Shown one piece after another: positions 48,380-63,300 of a stretch of 64,000 nucleotides of DNA. This DNA comes from Psettodes erumei. Its lineage: Eukaryota > Chordata > Actinopteri > Pleuronectiformes > Psettodidae. Position 1 is the stretch's first letter; the number at the start of each line of letters is the position of its first letter. A model generated the notes under the pieces. The model was not told the origin of the DNA, did not search any database, and saw only the letters and a list, made by a program, of their open reading frames with translations. Made by a program: the position numbers and the translations under genes. Where the stretch lies: contig JAFBJZ010000861.1 of NCBI GenBank assembly GCA_016785225.1, positions 186,001-250,000 of the forward strand, given 5' to 3'.

Positions 48380-51300
48380 CTGGAGAAAGGCCAGAGTGAA
48401 AAGAAAACGAGTGAGCGCTGTGTTTTTTTTCACTGCAGTCTGAGTATTTCTACAAAAGCTGCGTCCCAAATTCATACTGAAAAATGATTTCTTGTACACT
48501 GCCTGCAAAAACAGTATGCTACAGTACGACAGTTAGCTTAGATACAACTGTATATAGTAAGTATTTATAATGGAATTGGGACACAGCATATAATGTAACA
48601 TATGTATGTTTCATGCCTGCATGTGAAGCGTCATACCGTAAATCGCGATCCTCCTCTCCGTGGGCATCAAGGTAAACAGAGCCCCACAGGCAGAAACGAT
48701 GTCCACGGATGATGATGATGACTGAGGCGTTTATCAGTAGAAAGATGCCTGTAGCTGCACCGCAATGCTGGGAGTGCTACAAGTGACAAGCCACAAGTAA
48801 GCTTTGCGAAACACTGTCAAAAAGCTGCGGCAAGAGTGTGTGTGTAAAAATTGGTAATTTGCAAATCATTTATAAATTATGTTGTGCAGGCCCTTGCGTG
48901 GAATATAAAACAATACGGCCCTGCATTCGACGCAATTAGAAACTTACCAAAACGCATTCACAGATCCCCTGCTGTTTGCAGCACACGCCTTTCAGACAGA
49001 CGAAGGCGCCACAAACGAGGCAGAGTGCAGGGTCTTTTGGCACCTTTTTGCAGGCAGTGCAGGCCTTCCTGTGATAGTACTGGAAGATGATGTTGTAGTT
49101 GTCGGGTAGCTGCAGGAGACGAGGGGCTGCCCACTGAGGATCCTGGACAAGCAAGGTCTTCAGAGGAGAGGGCAGGCAGAAGTATTTAAAATACATTCGG
49201 GCCACAGCTTTATTGCAGTCATTGATAAAAGTTTGTCCTTAAACTCTTTCCCTGCTCACCCCTCAACCGTGAGACTCTTGATCCTTGTTAAATAAGCTAA
49301 AGTGGGAAAAAAAATCTAACTTTTTACAAGCCTTCACTGAAAGAAAACTTTTTTTCTCAATTTTTCTGACTTTGTTCAGCTAAAAGATGTAATAAACAAT
49401 GCCCTATGTTAAGGATGGTGTTGATTCAATAGAAATTGACATGCAAGATTCCCCAAGTCCTCAGCAAATGATGTGGAACATCCACAATTACTGCAGTACT
49501 GAATGCTGCGGGTATAGGACACATGGTTAGTTGTGCAGTCACTCTTTTCAGATACAGTCAGACAGCAACAGCAAGGACCTTGTCAACCAAGGCTGAAACT
49601 AAATTCTAAGTGTCAATAGCAGTTTAGTAACATAAATCATTCACAGGACATCAAGTTCAAAATATGTGCTTTGAATTTTTACACGGCTGAGAGACTGAAT
49701 GTCCAAGGTAAAAAAATAAATAAAAAAAAGTCAACTTCACATTCAGCAATAAGCTGATATTTTCAGATTTCTTAATTGATTGTTGTTGTTTGACAGTCTG
49801 TGTATTGGCTCTAAATTCTCGTACCAGTGATTGCTCGGCCTGCATCTGGGAGAGCCCTGTAACCTCAGCACACCACTGTGTCACCAAGTCAAAGGCGCTG
49901 ACCACCCACTCCAGACATGAGGCACTGTGCACGGTGTCAGCAGGCGGAGGGGCCGAGGGCAAGAGCCCCAGACACACAGCCAAGGACGAGAACTCCTCCT
50001 CCTCCTGCGAACACACAAACAAAAAGAAAAAAAAGCTGGAGAGTTACCTCTGATTCGTTAATGCTGCTGTTTCGCAGGATGTCAAACTGATGTCTACATA
50101 CGGCCAGTGCTTAAACACCTCATTTTCTTATTATTGAGACTTAAATATTGCTAGTCAAGATTTGTGACAGATCATAATCGAAGGTTGAAAGAGATCTGTA
50201 AGGCAACTGGACTTGAGATTTTGAGAAGTCCAGTTGCCTTACAGAACTCTTTCAACCTTGACAATGACCTGGATGACTGAGAATCTACATAGATATCATA
50301 ATCTAACATAATCTAAAAAAAAAAATGATCTGAGGGAGATGCAACCGTTCTTGTTGCAAGAATACATGCTGAGGGTATTTTAAGGAGGTAGAATGGCCTT
50401 TATGTTATAACATACCAAGCAACCGGTGAGGTTGTCGCCATAGAGGTGATGCTGCAGGAGGCAGGAGAGACGGAGGAAGGGCAGGCAGAACTGCTGGAGG
50501 CTAAACTCGATAGACTGTGGGGACCACACACTGGAGCTCAGCTGGAGAGGGGAAACAACAGCAACACTTGATCAATAACCAGCCAACAGCTCGGTGATAA
50601 TACTTTGATGTATATCTCCCCTGGAGATTAGCAGAGATTAGAACAGTGTCTCTCAGGGTAATGGTCAATTCATTGTTTAAGGGGGAAATGAAAAGAGCAG
50701 GACAAAAAAGGGGGGGCTGGAGAGAGAGAGAGAGAGAGAGAGATTCAGATTGTGTTCAGAAGTGCTAAACAGTCATTTAAGTCCCTTTAGTGTCTCACCA
50801 TTGATGCTTCTTCAGCGTTCACCTTGTAGACACTCTTGTCCGTCGAGAGCTCGCTGATAACATGACTGAGCAGCGCTTCAAAGGACTTCTCGGCATTTGC
50901 GGCATTCTGCAGCAGGAAATCAAAATGCGGAGCATCAAAAATACTGACCACATGAACTCAAACATTGCAACGGCTTTTTCCCCCTATAATCTATAATCCA
51001 GTGACCCCTAACACCTTGTGCGGAAGCATCTGCATTTAATATGTTTCCCCACTGACCTGTGTTGCGTTTTCTTTAATTTGTCACCACTTTAAACAGATGC
51101 ATGCCTGGTGTTTCTTGCAGAGAGCATGTTTGATAGCATGTAGGCCTTCAGAAATTGGAAGGACAATCTAATGGCTTTTAATGACCTTAACTAGAAAAAA
51201 AGAAAAGAAAACGGTCCTTGCATCACCAATTTATTCTGAGTTTTCAAGTATATGAAGGTCACACGCTGTATCAGAACATATAGTTCGGATCACGATGCTT

Positions 51301-54300
51301 CCTAGTTGTCCTCTCAAGTATAAAATGTGACTCGCCGTGGAATATAATGACTTATGCAGAATAAGCAGAGGACAATAATTCTTTCCATGCAATATACCAT
51401 CTGATAAGTGGTAGAGACATTACTGAATGTGTGTCCTGATAAAAATTCAACTGCTTTGGATAGTATTTTATAAAGAGGAAAAGCTGCACGCATTTATCAA
51501 GCTGAAGGTGGTAGAATATAAAACAGCAGTCTTATCTCGCCTGCTGTCCTTTGTCATAGATTTATAGGGGAGGAATTTCAACCGCATGGATTTCCTACCT
51601 CTCGGCTCTGATCTTTGCTCAGACCGTATCTTTTTTTTTCAAATTTTTTTAACAACCTCAATTTAATTAATTACAGTGGTCTTCTACCAAATATGGATGC
51701 CGTCCTCATCGTGGATTTGGAATCCATCTTTATTGCAGTTTGTACAATGTAGACAATGTAGTAGGAAGATACTAATCCAGGCCTCCATAATGGATGGAAA
51801 CACCGCTAAGGGAGAAGGTTTCAGCTATTTGTCTTTTGACATTCAAGTCAGCCACTCACTAATACAGATTTAATAGACTGAAGACAGATAGCCAATTAAT
51901 GCAACACTCTCCAGCAATCACACTTTTCCAGATAATGAAGATCGATACAATCGACCGTGGAAAGCACGTAAATGAAATCGGAAGGGCCTTAATACATCTC
52001 AGTACTAAGTCATACAAAATGATTTACTATGGTTGTGGACCTACTCTGTTTCCAGGGAACATTCAGAAAGAAACGACTGGTTCAACATGCAGCAGATGCA
52101 AGTCAACCAGGAACATGCACTGGGAGCAGAAGACAGTAATGGTTCTCATTACACAACTATTTCAGTGGTACAGAGGTTTTACGTTATCATAAGCGCTGGG
52201 CTATTTAAGGTTTAAGGCTTCTAGTAGTGCTACGGAGCAGTTTTAATGAGCGGGCGGAGGTTTTCCTTTTTTTTTTTGCCTCACGCACCCACACCTAGGT
52301 AATGCGTTTTACGATAGTTCACTGATCAATAGGTGACAGAGAAATGCTCGAAGAGATGCAGCGATGCCTCAACCAAGGCGAAGAAGCAGAGCAGTGGTAA
52401 ACAGTGACGTAAAGAATGCAAACCCGTAAGAGAAAACAGCTTTACAAATGTTCTACAAGGAAGGCAAAATTATTCCACATGCCTGAGACATGACACACAG
52501 TGTGTTTTAGTAACACTGCATGGAAACTTTTTTTTTTTTAAACACAGAAACCCCACAGGGCACCTTTAACAGTAATTAGGGGTACAAAGAGATGTACTAC
52601 AGAAGCCTGTGAAGGAAATCCACACAGGACGCAAACAAACAAAATTAGCAGCTGTGAGAAATAAGAAAAAGGCCAATCCCTATAAACAGAGAATAAACAG
52701 TAATGCAATTTATTAAATCACATTACTATATCAGAGGGCTCACAACCTCAGGTGGTCCCCATTCACACTATTAAAGATTCTGAGATTGCAGAGCAGGGAC
52801 AAAAGGTAAGGGGGGAAAAAATACCTATGCATGACAATGGAAAATATAATTCGGTAAGCACAAGCATATCATTCAGAATAAGGTCCCAGCTACTGTAATG
52901 CGATTTGACTTTTACCTTCTTGAGTGCTCCAGACGTGCCCCAGGCCTGCCTTTCCTCCGGGCTGAACTTGGTTGAGAGAGCAGCCAGAGCCTGGGTGAAC
53001 TGCAGGTTGTACAGCATCCTCACCACACAGGTGAAGTGTTCTACACAGGAACAGGCGGTGACATTGTGAGCACGCATTACTTTGAATTTAAAAAAGAAAG
53101 ATCCCTCTGGCATGAAAAAAAAAATAAAAAGGCTGGCCGGTTGTTATTTATAGGGGCATTGTATTTGGTTCTTCCCTTCTGCACGGAGCTGCAACAGTGG
53201 GCAGGCTAATTAGCAGAGCATTTCAGGTGGAAAATGTAGCCTGAAAGATATTTAAGTAAGGTACTGAAAAGAACAACAAAGCGTGCCATTCGTTTCCTTC
53301 CACAGCAGGAGGCTGCAGACAGCTCCGCTGTCCCGGTAACTTTGACAACTGTCAGTTCACACAAATAAACACAAATAAGCAGTGGAATTTAAAAAGGGAG
53401 CGCATCCTTTTTAACCATGTATTGGAAAGGACCCGTCATGGACCAGTCATGCCTCTCCCTTTCTTTTCTCTTTTAAAAAAAAAGTTTTTTTTTTTTTAAA
53501 TTTTATTATGCTTTGCTTTCTTATTAATTAAGCCCATCACTGCTTCATTCAGATTCTTTTCCTGTTGTAGTGAAAAACATAAATCAAGACTCTCTGTATT
53601 CTTCTTACTGAATTATTGTTTTGTTTTTGCTTTTTTGACCACGTGAACACTATATAATCCACAGCAATGACACATGCTATTAAGGACCATGACCTTGGGG
53701 AAAATCTCACTAGTTGTAATGTTATCTGTTTCAATCAAAAGCTGTTCTTTCCAATAAATCAGCAAGCCATCTGCCTTAATTCAGTTGCCAATGAGACGGT
53801 CTGCCTACTGCGACACTTCTGCCATTAAACATGGCTAAAGTGTGTTGGGCCAGGTCTTTAGGTGGCTCTCCTCCACCCTTTCTTGCGAGGGGGTGAGATG
53901 GAGGAGATGCAGCGACAAGTCAAAGATGAAGGGCACACCAAAGAGGCGCAGCCCTCCCATCGCCGGGGTCGTGTCTCTCTGATCCTCACGGCCAAGCAGC
54001 AGCAGCAGCAGCACAGATAAGAGATGTGAAATGCTTCTTCCCTGCACTCAGCCCTGATTACGACTGATAATGGGGTCGTCCTTGCGGAGCAGCAGCCGGG
54101 GGGCGACTCCCCGCTCTGTTGTCATGTGTCACGACGCAGACGGAGGAGTCGTACCTTTGCGCAGGGGCTGTGGCATCGTTAGCACGAAGATAATCAGGAG
54201 GGACGGGACATCTCGAAACAGCATGGGTACCTCGGGTCGCTCTTCATCAAAGCTACTGCAAAACAAGCAAAAGGGCTTTTCATTATCTTTCATTTAACAG

Positions 54301-57300
54301 AAGGTACCAAAAAAAACCTTATTCATTTATTATCGACACAAAGGGGAATTTGACATTTGGGTTTCACATCTGAAAAAGCGCCCAGGTAACTTTATATAAA
54401 AGTCATGAGGATAATGTTACAAGGTCACTAACCAAGTCTGAAATTACCGAGACAAAAACCAGCAATATCAGTTTAAACAGGCACAGAAAGAGATGAAATG
54501 TGACTTGTTCTGTAAGAGAGTCAGTTGATCAGGTCACAGTTGGGATCAGACCCTCCCTATGTTTTCAGTTTTCATTCATGTCAGCTGATGAATAAATAAA
54601 ATCCAGATAAACGCTTTACATACATTATGACAGCTATCAATGCGGCCATAGAATATATTTTAAAAAGAGAGAGCCAAGAGAGATGCCGCATGTGAGAGAA
54701 GAGAAAAACACTCCTCACAGCCATCATCACTTTTTTAACTCATCTCTGTTTTCCCTCCCCGCCTCTGTGCCAAATACGCGAGGGCTGCGGGTCTCACCGT
54801 AAATGTGCTGTCATGTCTGAATTAAAAATAAGAATTAAGAGTCACCTCGCCCCTTGTTGGGGCTGATCGGTGCAGTTTACACCACAGACACACCGTCTTT
54901 TTCTGTCCTGAATCACGACTGTAAGGCAGAACATGCTTTTTTTTTAATGCGCAGATGGTTTTCGTTGTCAGATGTAGTTCCAGCATTTAACAAAACAAGA
55001 TGAGCCTTAACAACCTTTCCTCCCTGTTAGCGCTGTAAGACAGCTTTTCGACCTGTTACTACTACCTCGCTCGCAGCCATACAGTGTTCCCAAAGGAGGC
55101 ATTTGCCATTTAAAAATACTTTGTCAGGGTTTCAGGAGGGGGCACTGTCATTGACACCCTTAGGCGGTCAACCTGATCCAGCCTAGTTAAATAGGACAAA
55201 GAGAGATGTTTCTACATCCATGCAAAAAAATTGTTCCTGCCTTCTTTAATAGAAACACCGAAGAGGAATGTATGAAGATTTTACAGTGTGCAGATATAGT
55301 TCGTATGCGGTGGTCTCAGCAGGGTTGAAAGCTCTGTCCTCTAAGGCTTTCCTCCGATGCACAGTGGAATTAACTGGTAAGTGCTCTGGTAATGGAAGGT
55401 ATTATTCTTTAAGTGCAGTTCCTCTCATTCAGAACCCCGAGGCCTTTCAAGAGCAGAGTGGAGATTGGAACCTCACCGAATTGTCAACAGAAGAGAAGAC
55501 ATTTAAATGGGGAAGGCACACAATATGAATATGTAACAAGGGCTTAAAAGAAGTTGGTCGGGAAATATGAGGAGTGGGCCTTTTTAATCTGTGCGCATGT
55601 TGAGATATTTTAAATCTATATCTACAGTGCTGACAGACCCTCTTCAAAGCCCCTCCCAAACACGTAGCGTGTAACACTGCTGTGTTCGATCTGGCTGTTA
55701 AAAGGTGTGGCTTTTTAACGTTCAGGCGTAAACGGATCGGCCGCAGCGTTAAAACCAGCTACCTCCTCTAACATTGCAGCCGTTAGGCGTATGCCTTTTG
55801 CGTTTTGTGAAATACGGGTCCTCCGTTGAAGCTGGATGGACAGCTGGCAGCTGAGACGGCGCGCTGGTGTGATGCCGGCGCGGCGCGCGGTAGTTCTCAG
55901 TGCAGTGCATTTGACAGGGTCGTTCTGCTCTCTGTGGAGTGCCCGGTAATTTGCCAGATGCAGCAATTATTGGTATCTATGGAAACCACGCGCGGTCCCT
56001 TTTCTGTTTTTAGCTCGTCTTTGTGTGGAGGAAAAGCTGTTGGGGGGCAGGAGGAAATGGCAGTGTTTAGGGAGAGGACAAAGTGGTGCTTTGATTGCAT
56101 GTTTATTAGAGGGAGGAAAAGAAGAGACGGGGTGTGGGGGTGGAGGTGCTCAAGAGAAAAAGTCACTCACTCTTCCTCTTTGCTTTGTGTAATCTGAGTC
56201 AGCTTAGTCCAGGGGTTGTAGGCTGAATCGATGCTGTACAGACGCATGTGCATGGCCAGCACGTGGAACAGCTGATCTGAAGGTGGGGGCGGGGACGGTG
56301 GGGAGAGGAAAAAAAAACAAAACAAACACAAATCACATCATTGTTACGTCCAAACGAGCTCAGACGGGAACAACGCGAGCGAGTGTTCGCTTATCGCGGC
56401 GCCCACTGTCACGCCCCGCCGGCGAGCCGGCGTCGATCCGATGATGAAAGCAGTTGACTCGGACCGACTGCAGCCTAATGGCTTGGCTCAGATAAAACCA
56501 GGCCAGGCCAGATGGATACGCGGTGGCGCTCGATAGCCCCGGGCAAGTGTTTGGTCAGGTCACACCTGTTCATTGTGGAACTAATGGAACATGAAGAGAG
56601 ACCCCCTGCGCGCACAAAGTCTCTTGAGCACACACGCTAGCTTTTAATAGCGAGGCAAAGCCTCCACAGTCTTTGTCGAGGTCGAATCTGTTACAAGTAG
56701 CAAAATTCCCTACATCAGGGCTAACCTCAACATGGGTAAAAGGCTGGAGGCTGGAAAACTGTCCTTGTCTTTCTTATTAGTCCAGAAATTAACCTACTTT
56801 TGCTGACCGTGAACTCATTCTCACTCTTAAAGCCAGAAATTGAAGCTGCACGAGAGCAACAGATTTAAGTCGCACACGCACCTTGCATCTTTTGGGGGAT
56901 GCAACGACCTCTTGCGCAACCCAAACCTTTTGCAATGAGCGCTAATCCTATTTGGTTTTGTTTTACAGGGAATTATGATACTGTAATGCAGCTAAGTGCT
57001 TCCAAATAATAAGATGTGCGATTTGACTCGTGTGACACACATCGATACTTAGAGCAACACTGCCCTCCGCAGGTCAACACGGACACAGCACTGAGGAAGC
57101 AAAGTGCCAGTCACGGGTTGCGTCCCATTTGTCTTCAGCGCGGCTCGTCTCCTCTCTTCCCTCACCTCTTACGATGTTTTAACCAGGGAGAGAGAGAGGG
57201 AGGGAGAGAGAAAGGTAAGCGAGAGGTGAATAAAATCAGGGTTGTAATTTCCTGCTGCTGTCATCAAAATCCAAAATGTACACAGAAGGAAAAGGTTGAT

Positions 57301-60300
57301 TAAAAGCTTCGGGTCCTATTTCTGATCAGTTGTTTCTCATGTCAACACAATTTTAAGCGAGAAAGAGTTTTCTTCTTCCGTTTAGTTGGGAGGAGTTGGA
57401 AGGAGCATCTTGTGTGGTGAAAACACATCCTAGAAGGTTCCAGTCAGTGTACTCTGACAAAGTTGCTACAAATCTAACAATAAAGCTTTCTACTCTGCTT
57501 CCTCTGCCGCTGGGACCCTTGTAAAACGCCGAAGCGTAGAGGAAAAGAGGCAACAGGGAAACAAGATGAGAAGCAGGGTAATGGGATGCCTCCTGAGTGC
57601 CATAGGAGTTTAACTACCCCCAACCGTGAGATGAGTCAACACCATGGAGACTTCGCCCGCAAAACCGCTGTCCTCACGATTACTTGCTCGGGTTCCGGAC
57701 GCTCTGATTCACCTGACTGGACAACCGGCCGGCGTGGAGGTCGCTCTCACTCTGGTTTAATACATCCGTTTCCTCTCGCTCCCATCTCACAGCTTACGAT
57801 GATCTGGATCAAGTGCTGTGATCGTTGTTAGCGGTCAGTCGGTTGACATACATTTTGTCTCGAAAGTTTTTTTCCCCCCACAGCGGCAGGTTTTGACCAT
57901 CATCCTGCTGTGGACAAGCTTTTCACGGCAGGTAATTGACAATTATAAATATCCTCTTGGTGCATATGATCATAAAGTGGTTTAATGTGTAGAATCACAT
58001 CAGACACGAGTGGGGGTGTCAAATAACCCTAATGCGGATGTCAGCACTCACTGAGCAGTGCACAAGCGAGGTCAACATGATTTCCCTTTAAACTCTGTGG
58101 ACAGGAGCAGCCACACAGTCGCCGGGATTATTTCACACTCAGGCAGTTAAATAAACCAGAGGAAAGCTATTTTAGAGGCTGGACTCTGTGGAGTTGATTT
58201 AGCCCATTGCAAGGGAAATGCAGGCAGCTTGTCTCTGTGGTCCATCGTATTCATCAGTTGAACAGAAGAAGTGCCTACGGGGGGGAGGCTTAGGAACCCC
58301 ATGGGCTCTCACAGTTAGCACACGTCTGCCGTTTTCCCTCAGATCCATTTCCCTAAGACGAACGAACTCTAATGTACTGCAACTGAGTAAATTTGGCTGT
58401 CAGCATGGCTACATGGTTAATGTAGCTCAAAAATGGCAAACCTCTAGTGTGAAATCTCTTTTCAGCCACTCAAGGATGACGGGCCATTTCACGACAGCAG
58501 CCAGAAGTTTGATAGAATAATTTAACAAACCTTCATGTGCAGCGTCTACTGCCGCATCCACAGTGACAGTTATTCCAATTTTTTAAATTTTGATCAGTAG
58601 TTTAATAAACGTTGGTCGTAGCTGGTGTTCAGATAGGATCACAGTTTTCATCCTCACCTAAACCCAGGTCTTTGTCGACTGCAACATAATCAGCTAAAAC
58701 AGAACAGGACCCATATGTCTGCTTATCATACATAAGACATAAACGTAATACAATCTAATGAGGAAAAGTGAATTGGTACCTAGGTCTACTAAATGTTTTT
58801 GTATTGTTTTTACTGAATGAAAGTGCAGTCAGTAGTGGATGCTGCTCATTCTAATGTGTCTTGTTCTGCAAGGAGCTTTGACTAAAATCCCAAAAACTTC
58901 TACTAACTGTTCCGATAGGTGGAGTATTATCGAGCCGGAGGCATGCCAACAGAGATAAAATATCAGACTGAGCATACTGCGTATTAGTGGACTCAGGTAT
59001 AGGATTTAGGAGAGAAGACATAAAAGATGAGGAGGAGTGGGAGGAAGTACTTACTGAGACATGAGCGTTTGGCAGCTGCACTGGCTCCTCCAGAACACAG
59101 GTTCCCTCCTCGGTGCACAAGCTCCAGCTCCAGGTTGGACCTGAGGACACGGAGCCGGAGCATTAGTCGCTAGCAGGTAAACGTATGGAAACGCGCACAC
59201 GTACAGACATTACCAACCCTACCACTGTCGAGCCTGACCCTCTCAGACGCCATCGCTATCCCCTGACCCAAAGGCGAAAAGATTTTCACTCTGGCTTTTA
59301 AAAACAAACCAATTTTATTTTAATAAACAACAAACTGATGATTGGTAGCATCATTGCTTTTTGTTTGACCGGGCTACAAATTTCCATCCCCTGCATCACT
59401 TGAATTTAGCTATATTAAATTTCCTGCTTAGCGAGCAGACAGCTGGGTGACCTTTACCCAGCCGATCATCCCCAAGAGTGCAACACAGGTATGTAATAGA
59501 GGGGTTTTTGGAAAAGGTTTATTGAGCAATATCTCAGCCGTTTATATAAGGAATTTATGATGCATGAATTGCAGGGAAGATTGGCTGTGGTATTTATTTT
59601 TTTAATATATTCTTATTCGTCTATTTAATATTTTACTGCTATCAAGCATCTCTATAATGGATCAGCTTCATTGTACCAGAAGTGCTACTTTTGCAATCTT
59701 AAAGAGTCTAAGGACAGCGTGGAGAGTGAGCTGAGCCGAATATGAGTTGAGATATTGAGCTATATAAATATTACTTCACTTCTCATGAGGGCAAGCGGGC
59801 CCAAATGCTCTTTGTATTGCGCGGCAGGTTACATTTTGGGTGCAGTATTCCTTTAAAGCCAGCCAATTAGAGCAGAGCGCATGCTGCGTGAGAGGAGGGT
59901 GCGGGTACTGACGTAAAACGGCTGAGTACCATCATATTTGTATTCTTCTACCGGGTTTGATTAGGAAGATGAAAGACGCTGCCTGGTCAAGCCATTTGTC
60001 ATTTAATGCGCCTGTTTCGCGGCCGCAGCTCTGTAACAAATGAATGACAGCCTTCCAAGACCGATTTCGCACAAGCTGGACCATTAGCATAAAGGCTGTT
60101 CACTTCGCGCATAATCCCCAATGTGCGTTTCCCATGCATATCCAAACACATTTTTACTCCCGCGTTTTAATTCCCCAATACGAAAACAGTGAAAAAAATA
60201 TGAAAACCTTTAACAAAGTACACAGATGGTGAAAACAGATAGGAATTACTAAAATAAGACTGATCTTAGCCCCGTTTCATCCTGCTACCGGCCATTTCTT

Positions 60301-63300
60301 TCTATGGGCTGGGAAGGTGGGGGCAAATCCTTGGGTTTCCTGGGAGAAAAAGCAATTTCACATAGATAATGCAGCCACGGTGAAGCTCCATCTGGCTTTT
60401 GCTGATAAGAGCGCCCCTGTGACAGAGGAATTTTCCACTCCTCAGGCAATTTGCGTTGTTCATTGAACTTCAGAGAGCCAACAGGCACCCAGACGTACTC
60501 AGGGGATCTTTCTGTTCAGGGTGGAGGACTGAGGGAAACCACAGCGCTGGGTGGGGGAAAAAAAAAAGCCGGTTACGCTCTAGGAGGGGCAGAGTTTTTG
60601 GAATGGGAGTGGCGCAGAGTTAGAGACCTCAAGGTGAACTGGGGGCTAGTCATTTCTCTTACCTGTGACCAATCTGCTGAGGACATACAAATACCTGAGA
60701 AAGGGAGCGTGTAATGCCTTTGCCCAAGATTATGTTTTCCAGCCTGTTCTTCCAGAGGATGAGTGGAGGGGGGACAATTAAGAATCCTAAAGCCAAAATT
60801 CAACTGGGCCATCGCAGTGCATCCAGTTCAAGATGACCCAAGACCAATATAAAAGGGAATGCAGAGCAATCGGCAGATTTGCAGCCATGGCTAGGAAAGC
60901 TCAAGAAGAGAGCACATGAAAGACCGGTGGTTGTAAAATTCAGTCAAAGAGGGGGTAATAAATCCAGAATCAGTCAGACCTAAAAAGTACAGATACAGCA
61001 AGACCTGACTCGGCTTTATTTTGACCTAAAGTGACAAAGCTGCTAATGCTGCTTTTTTTAAAAAAAAACCAAAAAACAACACTGTTTTCTGTCACTTCCA
61101 GGTCCAATACAACAGCTTAATGAGAAATATGAAGAAAAGAAATCAAACATCTTCACAGCTCTCTGAACAACTTAGGGGGGAAAAAAGTGCAAAGTAATCC
61201 ATATACTTGGTACAAGCACTATGCAACGACTGCAGTATTGAATTCCAGTTCCAGCTCAAGGATCCTTTCAGGAGCGAAACACTTAGAAAGTACAAGTTGA
61301 ACAACGAAGGGAGGACGCTACTGTCTTTTTGGATCAACAATCACTGTTATTGAAGATGAGGAGCTGGCCTTAAGAGTCGGGAGGAAGCGCGAGTTGGCAT
61401 TTGTTCCGCCGGTCTCGACAGTCGGCGGCGTGCGCACCAGTGTGTGAAAAGGCGTGAGGTGGTGCGGAGAGAGGACCTCCAAGTTCGAGCGCCGAAGACC
61501 CAGAGGTCAGCAACCACGGGGAATCGCTTAGAGATAACCCAACACGACAGAGCCATTGCTCATAACTCTGACAACAGATGCACACCCACAGACACGCATA
61601 CGGCGCAGCGGCCTCTGGAGATCCCTGAAAAAAGGGACAGGATAAAGCAAAGGAGCCCGCCAGATTATTAAACTACGCGTGTGAACATTCTCGTCTAATG
61701 GCACTTATTTTTTTGTTGTTTTGCCACGTATCAGGATCACTAATCCAACTCTACGCTTGCCCAGAAGTTAGATATCTTCCTGATAGAGGAGACGAATTGC
61801 AACAGAGCAGCACTTCTCAGATGAAAAAGCAAAATTCATCATCAAGATTTCGGTTCCACAACCACGGCAGAATTTGCTTTGTTCCTCCTGTGAATCTGAG
61901 TCCTGCTGTTTCTCAGGAAACCTAAGGAGTGTGACAGCGGAGCCCCCCTAACCCCCAAACAGGCAACCACCAATTCAGACCAATTTACCTCGAGATACCC
62001 TACTAGGAGCTGTTGCCCTGTTAACAGAACTCCTGGGGTCAAACTGCCACCTCCGTGAAGATGAGGTGGCGATTTTCAATTTATCATTATTATTTCCCTG
62101 CGCTTCTGCACCTCACTGGACATTACGAAACGGGGCTTGTTCAACAAACCAATCACGACCCCAAGGAAAAAAAAGGTTTGTAAGTTGCACATAGTGTAGA
62201 TTTTTAATCAAATCACGAGGGGAGGAGGAAGGATCTATCGGCTGAGTCCCATCTATTCGCGGTGCGTCGCTGCTCTTACCGTGCCACGGAGTACATGAAG
62301 AGGAAATCGTTATCAGGGGAGCCCGGGTTCTTGCCGTAGTCCATGTATTTCTTCTGAGTGGTGTTCTTGATGTCTTTGATAACCAGCTCCATCTCCTTAC
62401 TTAAGTTGGACTCCGTCTTTAAGGAATAACAAATAACAAAATGCAAGATGAGAGAAAAGTACAGGCATGCCCAAAACCTCCTTGTAATGCCACGTTGTGG
62501 CAAAGTCTTAAGATGAAGGTATTTACAATAAACTCAACAACCTAGTCTGTAATGAAACTCAATACTGGCTAATTACACTTGTCAACTTTCTGTAATTAGT
62601 TAAAAGCACAAATCAATGCACTGATTTCAAAAACATCTGAAGGGTAAGAAACAATATGTACAGTATGTATATGCCCTGAGCAATAAAGATGACCCTGCTA
62701 TCAGCCCTTCTATTAAAAGGCCCCTGAAATTATACAACCTGCATTTTATCCTCTGAATCTGATTTGGAATGTTGTAACGCTTGGTAATCAATTTTATTTT
62801 CACAACAATATGCATTTACAGTACCCCTGAGCATGAGCCGAAAGTTTATGCTAAATGATGAATGAATAATCACTGTCGAAGTTACCGCCAGTTGCTGATG
62901 AGCTGACTACGGTTAAGCACAGCTGTCTAAAACATACAGGATATGATTAGTGACAACGTCCTGGCTTTCTCGAAGAACTTACAGGGAAAAGGCCAAGCTT
63001 CTCCTGAAGGTCTTCGACCTCCTTTACCAGCACGCATGTCTTCTTGTTTGTGGGGGCGTGCCAGGCGCCGGCCTCTGTGCCCCGCCCGGGGCGACAGGGA
63101 AGGACACTATTGGCAAACTGTCGACAGAGCGGGCACGTGAATTCGCCCTTGTCAACGGAGAAGCCCTGGAGGACCTGGTCGTTCTGAAAAAATAAGACAC
63201 GTGCAAGACAATGTTGGCGGACGCAATCTAAAAATCCAAAACGGAAAGAGGCAAATGATTTGTTAAAGGTAAATACGTATACAGTTCAAAATGATGACAT

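Noticed and set aside
53835..54047. 71-codon minus-strand frame between two UBR3 exons (contains RLFGVPFIFDLSLHLLHL)
   Set aside because: It looks protein-like, but the flanking UBR3 exons already join in frame and match the family. Its only donor (gtggag) gives the wrong phase for the next exon.
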